Assembly (NCBI GenBank): GCA_963842355.1
Contig: CAWJGC010000007.1
Span: 124,001-188,000 of the forward strand
Source of the DNA: JASHPR01 sp963842355
GTDB taxonomy: Bacteria; Actinomycetota; Actinomycetes; Streptosporangiales; Streptosporangiaceae
Direction: 5' to 3'
DNA: 64,000 nucleotides
The first letter of the stretch is position 1. Every line of letters begins with the position of its first letter. Below the pieces are notes generated by a model. It saw nothing but the letters and a program-made list of their open reading frames with translations, ran no database searches and had not been told where the DNA came from. Both the position numbers and the translations under genes were made by a program. This document shows positions 58,100 to 64,000 of the stretch, piece after piece.

Positions 58100-59380
58100 A
58101 TGACCACCGGCCCGCAGACCTGTTACCGCGTGCGCGGCGGTCACCCGCTGCAGGGCACGGTCTTCGTGCAGGGTGCCAAGAACGCCGCCCTGAAGATGAT
58201 CGCCGCCTCGCTGCTGGCCGACAAGGGCCGCACGGTACTCAGGAACGTCCCGGTGATCGAGGACGTGCGCCGGGCGGTCGAGCTGGCCCAGGCCGTGGGC
58301 GCGGTGATCAAGTTCCACGAGGCCGAGCGGACGCTGGTGGTCGACGCCTCCGAGCTCACCAGCTCGGTGCTTCCGGCCGAGATCGCCCGCCGGTTCCGCG
58401 CCTCGGTGGTGTTCGTGCCCGCGCTGCTGCACCGGCTCGGCGAGGCGACCATCGAGGGCATCGGGGGATGCAACCTCGGCAGCCGCAACCTCGACTTCCA
58501 CTACCGCGGCTTCGCGCGGCTCGGCTGCACGGTGGACGAGCGCGAGACCACGATCCACATCAAGGCCGACAAGCTCAGGGGCGCGCACCTCTACCTGGAC
58601 ACGCCGTCGCACACCGGCACCGAGAACCTGATCATGGCGGCGGCCCTGTCCCCGGGCACCACCGTGATCGACAACGTGGCCATGGAGCCCGAGGTACTCG
58701 ACGTCATCGCCTTCCTCACGAAGATGGGCGCCAACATCAGCGGCGGCGGCACCGGGTTCGTGACCGTCGAGGGGGTCCGCGAGCTGAAGGCGGTGGAGCA
58801 CACCGTCATGGCCGACCGGATCGACGCCGCGGTGTTCGCCATGGCGGCCGCGATCACCGGCGGTGAGCTGAGCCTGGTCGGCGCCTCGCTCGACCATTTC
58901 GGCGTGGTGCGCTGGAAGCTGGAGCAGATGGGCGTCGAGTTCTCCACCCACGGCGCGATCTTGCAGGTGCGCCGGGAGCGGGACCTGCGCCCGATCAACG
59001 TCATCACCAGCCCGTTCCCGGGATTCGCGACCGACCTCCAGTCGCCGATCATGGCGCTGAGCAGCCTGGCTGACGGTACCAGCTACATCAGGGAAACCAT
59101 CTTCGACGGGCGCTACACGCTGGCCGGGGAGCTCAACAAGATGGGCGCGAAGGTGGAGGTCGCCGGGAACGCCGCCCTGGTGCACGGACCCACGGTGCTG
59201 AAGGGCGCGGAGGTGGTCGCGCATGATCTGCGCAGCGGGGTCGCGCTGGTCCTGGCCGGCCTGGCCGCCGAGGGCGAGACCGTCGTATCACCGGGCTACC
59301 CGATCGATCGCGGCCACGCCTCGATGGCTGGCCGACTGACCACGCTGGGCGCGGATATCAGCGTGGACACGGGCCGCTGA
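58100..59380 (+). CDS. murA: UDP-N-acetylglucosamine 1-carboxyvinyltransferase (MurA family)
   Basis: Enolpyruvyl transferase starting peptidoglycan precursor synthesis; 426 residues from ATG 58100, with GGGAG upstream. The frame is open further up but the residues before this Met are unlike MurA. The UDP-sugar site is VQGAKNAALKMIAASLLA. The catalytic-Cys loop is GIGGCNLGSRNLDFHY; canonical MurA has a GGCxIGxRPxDLH form, so Pro and Leu are changed. The PEP/sugar region reads FATDLQSPIMALSSL, where FPTDMQAQ is usual. The key Cys, Arg, Lys and Asp are kept. It may be the main MurA or a paralogue with altered specificity. Confidence 0.85.
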   Translation: MTTGPQTCYRVRGGHPLQGTVFVQGAKNAALKMIAASLLADKGRTVLRNVPVIEDVRRAVELAQAVGAVIKFHEAERTLVVDASELTSSVLPAEIARRFRASVVFVPALLHRLGEATIEGIGGCNLGSRNLDFHYRGFARLGCTVDERETTIHIKADKLRGAHLYLDTPSHTGTENLIMAAALSPGTTVIDNVAMEPEVLDVIAFLTKMGANISGGGTGFVTVEGVRELKAVEHTVMADRIDAAVFAMAAAITGGELSLVGASLDHFGVVRWKLEQMGVEFSTHGAILQVRRERDLRPINVITSPFPGFATDLQSPIMALSSLADGTSYIRETIFDGRYTLAGELNKMGAKVEVAGNAALVHGPTVLKGAEVVAHDLRSGVALVLAGLAAEGETVVSPGYPIDRGHASMAGRLTTLGADISVDTGR

Positions 59381-59695
59381 GCGGGGTCGCCCGGCGGCGT
59401 CAGCGTTCAGGCCATCGGCCGAGGTCACGGTCCCGCGCGGCGTGTCCATAGCGACCCGCGCACGTCATTTTTTCCGTTCTTCCGGCATGTGCTCCTTACC
59501 ATCAGGCCCCGAGACGTCAATAATTGGCTCTTCCGGTGATCCTCTTCGTGAGTTACGAACAATAGAGAGGCCTTCTCACATCGCGAGAAGCCGACCGGAG
59601 ATGGGGCGTGACGTGGCCTTAGGCAGACGGCGATACGGGGGCATCCGGCCTAGTTCCGCCGCGGGCACCGGGGCGGACCCGGTGGCGGCGACCAG
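59381..59695. other. AT-richer intergenic region with two inverted repeats
   Basis: No gene is seen. An island at about 59465-59580 is clearly less GC-rich than its surroundings. TTCGT-GAGTT-ACGAA at 59545-59559 is a small operator-like palindrome. CTTCTC/GAGAAG (59572-59577 and 59585-59590) forms a hairpin just after it. Both lie about 105-150 bp before the winged-helix regulator gene and could control it. Confidence 0.45.
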
Positions 59696-61090
59696 ATGCG
59701 GCCCGCGGTGAACGGGCCGAGGCGGGTTCAGGGCGAGCTCATCATCGGGATCGTCGGACCGCACGAGCTGGTGGAAAGGATCATGCTTTCCGGCACTTCG
59801 GCCGGCGGGAAGGCCGGTACCGGGGGCCCGCTCGCCACCGCGGAGACGGGTCCGCCCCGGCGGCTTGTCGCGGCCGCCTACCGGGACGAACAGGAAGCGG
59901 CCGACCAGGTCCTGCGGCTCGGCACGGGTATCGACGTCTGCTTGTTCGCCAGCCGGGCCCCGTATGAGTACGCCCGTGCCGCCGGGGCGCTGAGCAGCCC
60001 GGCCACCTTCGTGCCCCTCGGCGGCAGCGCCCTGTACGTCGCGCTGCTGCGGGCCGGCCGGGAGACCGGCAGCGACCCGGCCCGGGCCAGCATCGACACG
60101 CTGAGCCGCGCGGACGTGGAGGACGCCTTCGCCGAGCTTGGCGTTCCGTCGCTGGACGTGCACATACGCGAGGATCCCGGCAGCCCGGCGGTCATGGCCG
60201 CGTTCCACGAACGGCTTTTCCGGCGCAACGAGACGTCGGTGGCGTTCACCTGCATGCAGTCGGTGGCCCACAAACTGTCCGCCGCGGGTGTTCCCGTCTA
60301 CACGCTGCGGCCGACCGGCAGCGACATCCGCTCGGCACTGCGTACGGCGGCCCTGCTCGGCGGCTACCGGCGGCTCGAGGACGCGCAACTCGCGCTGGCC
60401 CTGGTGGAGGTGCCCGCCCTGCGGGACAGCGGCCGGCGCGGCTCCCCGCGGCAGTCGCGCGAGGAAATGCGGCTCACCGTGCACAGGTTCCTGGTCCAGG
60501 AGGCGCAGCGCATTCACGCGGCGGTCAGCGCCACCAGCGACCACGGGTTCCTGATCGTCGCGACCCGCGGCTCCCTGGCCCGGGCGACCGACGGCTTCCG
60601 GGTTCCGCCCTTCGTCGAGCGCGCGCGCACCGACCTGGGCGTCACCATCGACGTGGGCATCGGCATGGGCCGGACGGCCGTCGAGGCGGAGGCGCACGCC
60701 CGCGCGTCCCTGGTCCGCGCCCAGTCGGGCGGCGGAATGCCCGGGATCACCGCTGGCCGGGAGGGATACGCGCCGGTGCCAGCGCCCCGCCCGGCCGAGG
60801 CTACCCAGCACCGGTCCCGGGGCCTCGAGACCTTGTCCCGGCTGGCCGAGAAGCTGGATGCGACCGACGCCAACTTCGTCGTGGACGCCGAGGCCGCCGG
60901 CCGGCTGCTCGCCGTCACCCCGCGCACGGCCCGCAGGCTCCTGCACATCCTCGTCGAGGAGGGCCTCGCCTGGCCCCTCCCGCCGACCAGGGCGCCGCAG
61001 CCCGGCCGCCCCCGCCAGTTCTACCGGCTGGTCGTGGAAAAGCTGGAGCCGCGGCGGCGCGACGAGCCCGGCCAGCGCGCCGCCCGCTGA
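59696..61090 (+). CDS. Putative two-domain transcriptional regulator
   Basis: A protein of up to 464 residues that I cannot place in a named family with confidence. The N-terminal part starts ELIIGIVGPHELVERIM and looks like a periplasmic-binding or PrpR-like sensor. The middle (about 280-350) has VTIDVGIGMGRTAVEAEAHA, like the palm of GGDEF/GTP-cyclohydrolase III folds, but no GGDEF signature. The C-terminal 80 residues form a winged helix (ATDANFVVDAEAAGRLL, VTPRTARRLLHILVEEGL). The start is uncertain: ATG 59696 has no ribosome site, and GTG 59708 is possible. Likely a ligand-sensing regulator. Confidence 0.7.
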   Translation: MRPAVNGPRRVQGELIIGIVGPHELVERIMLSGTSAGGKAGTGGPLATAETGPPRRLVAAAYRDEQEAADQVLRLGTGIDVCLFASRAPYEYARAAGALSSPATFVPLGGSALYVALLRAGRETGSDPARASIDTLSRADVEDAFAELGVPSLDVHIREDPGSPAVMAAFHERLFRRNETSVAFTCMQSVAHKLSAAGVPVYTLRPTGSDIRSALRTAALLGGYRRLEDAQLALALVEVPALRDSGRRGSPRQSREEMRLTVHRFLVQEAQRIHAAVSATSDHGFLIVATRGSLARATDGFRVPPFVERARTDLGVTIDVGIGMGRTAVEAEAHARASLVRAQSGGGMPGITAGREGYAPVPAPRPAEATQHRSRGLETLSRLAEKLDATDANFVVDAEAAGRLLAVTPRTARRLLHILVEEGLAWPLPPTRAPQPGRPRQFYRLVVEKLEPRRRDEPGQRAAR

Positions 61091-61114
61091 TCCCGGCGGG
61101 CGTCGCCGGCCGGG

Positions 61115-62145
61115 TCAGCGAGGGTAGTGGCTGATCACCTCGGCCCCGAACCGGGCCATCTCCTTGCGCTGGGGCGAGAACTGCAGCAGCATGAGGCCGA
61201 CTCCGGCCTGCTCGTAGGCGCGCAGGCGCTCGGTGATCTGGGCCGGGGTGCCGATCAGGCCGCTGCGAAGGCCCCGGTTGGAGACGCTGTACTCCTCCAC
61301 GGAGACCTGCGACTCAAGCTGCGAGCCCGCTACGAAGTCCTGGTAGGAGGCGTAGGCCTCGGATGACGACCGGACGTTCAGGATACGGTCCAGCTCGGCC
61401 TGGGCCTCGGCTTCGGTGTCACGGCAGATCACGTAGCCCGAGACGCCGAACGCCAGCGGCGGGCGCCCGGCGGCGGCCCGCCGGGCGCTCAGGTCAGCGA
61501 CCTTCTCAGCGATGACCTCGGGGGCGTCCCCGTGCATGACGTAGGCGTCCGCCTGGGCGGCGATGACCTCCTTCGCCTTCGGCGACTCGCCGCCCATGTA
61601 GACGGCCGGCGGCCGGCCGGCTTGGGTTCGAGCACGGTGCCGTGGAGGTGGTAGAGCGGTCCGGAGTGCGTCACGGTGTCCTCGCTGAGCAGCCGGGAGA
61701 CGATGTCCAGCCACTCCTGCGTGCGTGCGTACCTGGCGTCGTGCACGTCGAACGGGGCGCCGTACTGCGCTGCCTCGTCCTTCCACCAGGACGACACGAC
61801 GTTGAGGGACAGCCGCCCCGGCGCGATCGTGTCCAGCGTGGACAGGGCCTTGGCGGTCAGTGACGGCGAGTGGTAGTTGGGCCGGACCGCGAGCATCAGT
61901 TCGAGCCGCCGGGTGACGGCGGCGACGGCCGGGGCCAGGGTCCAGCAGTCCAGCGACGGAGCACGGTGCCCCTTGATGTCGTTCAGGTTCAGCTCGGCGA
62001 TCAGCGTCAGATCGAAGCCGTGCTGCTCGCTCTCCACGGCCAGGTCGCGCATGTAGGGCCACGCGATCGACATGCCCTCGTCGCGGACATTTCTCAGCCA
62101 TCCGCCGAAGACCGGCATCCAGTATCCGAACCGCATCAGCTGCAC
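61115..62145 (-). pseudogene. LLM class flavin-dependent monooxygenase, frameshifted
   Basis: A bacterial-luciferase-fold flavin enzyme similar to SsuD/SfnG sulfonate or sulfone monooxygenases, about 343 residues if repaired. The first part (GTG 62145 or ATG 62136) has MRFGYWMPVFGGWLRNV, the flavin-site stretch LSLNVVSSWWKDEA and HDARYARTQEWLDIV. One base is missing in a CCGGCCGG run at about 61605-61621. The rest continues in the next frame with AVYMGGESPKAKEVIAAQAD and GLIGTPAQITERLRAYEQAG. The sulfur substrate is inference. It lies downstream of the ATP-grasp gene across a duplicated 36-bp hairpin. Confidence 0.83.
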
Positions 62146-62150
62146 CGTCC

Positions 62151-62186
62151 CTGTTCCTGTCGCCTGCGGGGCGCCTCAAAGGCGCC
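62151..62186. repeat. 36-bp direct repeat, copy A
   Basis: Identical to 62249-62284. It contains the hairpin GGCGCCT-CAA-AGGCGCC. It lies just upstream of the LLM gene start. Confidence 0.93.
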
Positions 62187-62215
62187 GCCTTCCCTCGTCA
62201 CTCGTCCCTCGCTCC

Positions 62216-63223
62216 TCAGTCCAGGCGGCACCGCGCCCCTCCGGCTCGCTGTTCCTGTCGCCTGCGGGGCGCCTCAAAGGCGCCGTACCGCTCTGACCTG
62301 GTGCCTTCTTCGGCCAGCAGCCGCCCGAAGAAGGCGGCCACCTCGGCCAGCGCGGACCGCGGCGCCGCGGCCTCGATCTGCGCGTTGTAGTTGGTGGTGG
62401 TGTTGACGTCGTAGGTGACCAGGCGGCCGTCCGTGGTCTCGATGAACTCGAACCCGGCGATCTCGACGCCCTGGTCGCGGGCGAAGTCCAGGTAGCGGCC
62501 GATGATCGGGTGGTCGAAGCCCTCGCGCAGCGCGAACAGGCCTGACGCGCCCGCCGGCCCGGGCGCCTGGTCGACCGCGCACGCGTCGGCCGGGCAGAGC
62601 TCGAAGCCGCCGCGGGCGGTGTCAGCCGTGATCGCGTAGGCGAACGCGCCGCCGACGATCTCGACCCTGGTGATGAACGGTTCGGCGGCCGGCAGGTACT
62701 CCTGCAGCAGGGTGATCCCGTCGACCGGGGCCAGGTACTCCGGCGACACCAGGTAGGCATCGAACTCGTCGTGGCTGGCGAACAGGCGGACGCCCAGGCC
62801 CTTGCCGCCCTGGTTGTGCTTGCTGATCAGCGGGACGGGCAGCTTCCTGGCCGCGGCCGGCAGCTCGGCGGTTCCGGCCACCGCCAGCGTGCGCGGCACG
62901 TCGAACCCGGCCGCATGCAGGGCGGTGAGCTGGGCCGCCTTGCTCACCTCGAGCTCGAGCGCCCGCCGCCCGTTCACGACCCGCCGGCCGTGGGATTCCA
63001 GCCAGCTCAGGATGACCCGCGCGTGGTCCTTGGCGTGCCGGTGCCGCCGCGTATGCGACGAGGCGCTCAGCCGCGACCAGAACACTCCGGCCGGCGGGCA
63101 GTCGTCCAGGTCAACCAGCCCGCCGGTGAGCAGCCACGGCTCGTGCGGCACCCCGGCCGCGTCGAAGGCCGCGCCCAGCGGCGCGTACCAGTCCGGGTTC
63201 TCGTGGAGCACATGAACCTTCAC
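62216..63223 (-). CDS. RimK-like ATP-grasp family protein
   Basis: An ATP-grasp ligase-type enzyme of about 335 residues. It starts VKVHVLHENPDWYAPL at GTG 63223, preceded by AAGGG; the frame upstream is Arg/Gly-rich. The B-domain Lys regions are LELEVSKAAQLTALHAAG and LISKHNQGGKGLGV (Gly-rich loop). Metal ligands are FEFIETTDGRLVTYDVN and TTTNYNAQIE. It probably joins an amino or amine compound to a carboxylate; the substrate is unknown. The last 20 residues come from the duplicated 36-bp sequence and look newly acquired. The LLM gene follows on the same strand. Confidence 0.82.
   Translation of the reverse strand: MKVHVLHENPDWYAPLGAAFDAAGVPHEPWLLTGGLVDLDDCPPAGVFWSRLSASSHTRRHRHAKDHARVILSWLESHGRRVVNGRRALELEVSKAAQLTALHAAGFDVPRTLAVAGTAELPAAARKLPVPLISKHNQGGKGLGVRLFASHDEFDAYLVSPEYLAPVDGITLLQEYLPAAEPFITRVEIVGGAFAYAITADTARGGFELCPADACAVDQAPGPAGASGLFALREGFDHPIIGRYLDFARDQGVEIAGFEFIETTDGRLVTYDVNTTTNYNAQIEAAAPRSALAEVAAFFGRLLAEEGTRSERYGAFEAPRRRQEQRAGGARCRLD
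62249..62284. repeat. 36-bp direct repeat, copy B
   Basis: Perfect copy of 62151-62186, offset by 98 bp, lying inside the last codons of the ATP-grasp gene. Its hairpin codes for GAFEAPRRRQEQ on the minus strand. Confidence 0.93.
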
Positions 63224-63301
63224 GCCCTTATTGTGTACCGCTCGCCTCCGGGGCCCCCCGCCTCCCACTCCCCTTTGGCTCGCGGTACCGGGCCGTCGGA
63301 C

Positions 63302-64000
63302 TCAGTGGCGGCGGGGATACGCGCGGGCCACGGCCAGGAACGCGTCGTTGGCCTCGCGGTCGCCGATCGACACCCGGGCGCCCTCGGCGCTGAACGGCCG
63401 CACGCTCACCCCGGCCCGGTCGCAGACCTCGGCAAAGTCGGCGGTATCCGCGCCGAGGCGCAGCCAGACGAAGTTCGCCTCGGTCGGCGGCACGGTCCAG
63501 CCCTGGCCCAGCAGCTCGCCGCGGACCCGCTCCCGCTCCTGGACCACGGCCTCCACCCGCTCCAGCAGCTCGGGCTCGGCCTCGAGCGACGCGACGGCGG
63601 CGACCTGCGCCAGGGCGTTCACGGTGAAGGCCAGCATGGTTTTGCGGACCGCGGCCGCCACCGGCTCGTGCCCGACCAGGAAGCCGACCCGCAGGCCGGC
63701 CAGCCCGTACGCCTTGGAGAAGGTCCGCAGCACGGCGGTGTTCGGCCGGTCGCGGTAGAGCCGCATCCCGTCGGGCACGTCGGGGTCGCGCACGTACTCG
63801 GCGTAGGCCTCGTCCAGGACGACGAGGCAGTCCTTGGGCACCAGGCCGAGGAACTCCTCGAGCTCGGCCCGGCGTACCACGGTTCCCGTGGGGTTGTTCG
63901 GGTTGCACACGAAGATCAGCCGGGTCCGGCCGGTGATCGCATCCGCCATAGCGCCCAGGTCGTGGGCCTCCTCGCGCAGCGGCACCCGCACCGACGTCAC
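63302..64000 (-). CDS. hisC: Histidinol-phosphate aminotransferase (N-terminus beyond the window)
   Basis: PLP-dependent class I/II aminotransferase; the last 232 residues are in the window and the gene continues past 64000. LIFVCNPNNPTGTVV and VVLDEAYAEY (PLP Asp and Tyr) are present, as is the Schiff-base Lys in RTFSKAYGLAGLRVGFL. The C-terminal PTEANFVWLRLG and VSVRPFSAEGARVSIG are typical of HisC and of the related aromatic/phenylalanine aminotransferases (PAT), which cannot be separated from this part alone. A GC-rich stretch between it and the ATP-grasp gene resembles 9289-9345. Confidence 0.87.
   Translation of the reverse strand: MTSVRVPLREEAHDLGAMADAITGRTRLIFVCNPNNPTGTVVRRAELEEFLGLVPKDCLVVLDEAYAEYVRDPDVPDGMRLYRDRPNTAVLRTFSKAYGLAGLRVGFLVGHEPVAAAVRKTMLAFTVNALAQVAAVASLEAEPELLERVEAVVQERERVRGELLGQGWTVPPTEANFVWLRLGADTADFAEVCDRAGVSVRPFSAEGARVSIGDREANDAFLAVARAYPRRH

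Overview
The window is a very GC-rich actinobacterial chromosome segment. GC-rich third codon positions run through every real gene. Gene blocks known from Streptomyces and Mycobacterium are preserved: rsmI/metG/tatD/ksgA/ispE/ABC-F next to a protein O-mannosyltransferase; dnaK-grpE-dnaJ-hspR; pyrE-fba; DUF3151-purA; purD...purB-purC. A filamentous actinomycete (Streptosporangiales-like or a relative) fits, but genus cannot be fixed from the sequence alone.

Layout. 0.2-11 kb: a GDSL lipoprotein, then a leftward housekeeping block (rsmI, metG, tatD, rsmA/ksgA, ispE, ABC-F ATPase), with the PMT mannosyltransferase divergent from it. 11-16 kb: a SigR-like ECF sigma factor with no anti-sigma gene beside it, and a very long GT2/CDP-glycerol transferase for a cell-wall polymer. 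16-22 kb: crotonase plus short-chain dehydrogenase (acyl-CoA oxidation), a lipoprotein behind a DosR-like box, a DHA2 efflux pump behind a clean palindrome, and a KamA-type radical SAM enzyme. 22-29 kb: plsX, argS, a DUF5666-like anchored protein and an OmpR/histidine-kinase pair. 29-35 kb: TMEM175-like channel, membrane Fe-S oxidoreductase and two large polytopic membrane proteins. 36-43 kb: heat-shock operon dnaK-grpE-dnaJ-hspR-clpB under two HspR (HAIR) sites. 43-50 kb: TPR protein, NYN-domain protein, pyrE, fba, a MetF-like protein, aldo/keto reductase and DUF3151. 50-58 kb: purA, purD, an ltrA gene split by a complete IS5-like element, purB and purC. 58-64 kb: a MurA-type enolpyruvyl transferase, a winged-helix regulator, an LLM flavin monooxygenase, an ATP-grasp enzyme and the start-truncated hisC.

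Two overall patterns stand out. First, seven genes (ABC-F, ksgA, GT2/TagF, the DUF5666-like gene, pyrE, ltrA, LLM) each show one single-base frameshift at a short G/C run or GC repeat. Several are housekeeping genes, so sequencing error is the leading explanation. Second, the segment is rich in small repeats: a three-copy family of 53-bp inverted repeats, a 31-bp x5 intergenic array, GC-rich in-frame arrays inside coding linkers, and a 36-bp duplication between the ATP-grasp and LLM genes. No tRNA, rRNA, CRISPR array or defence system was seen.
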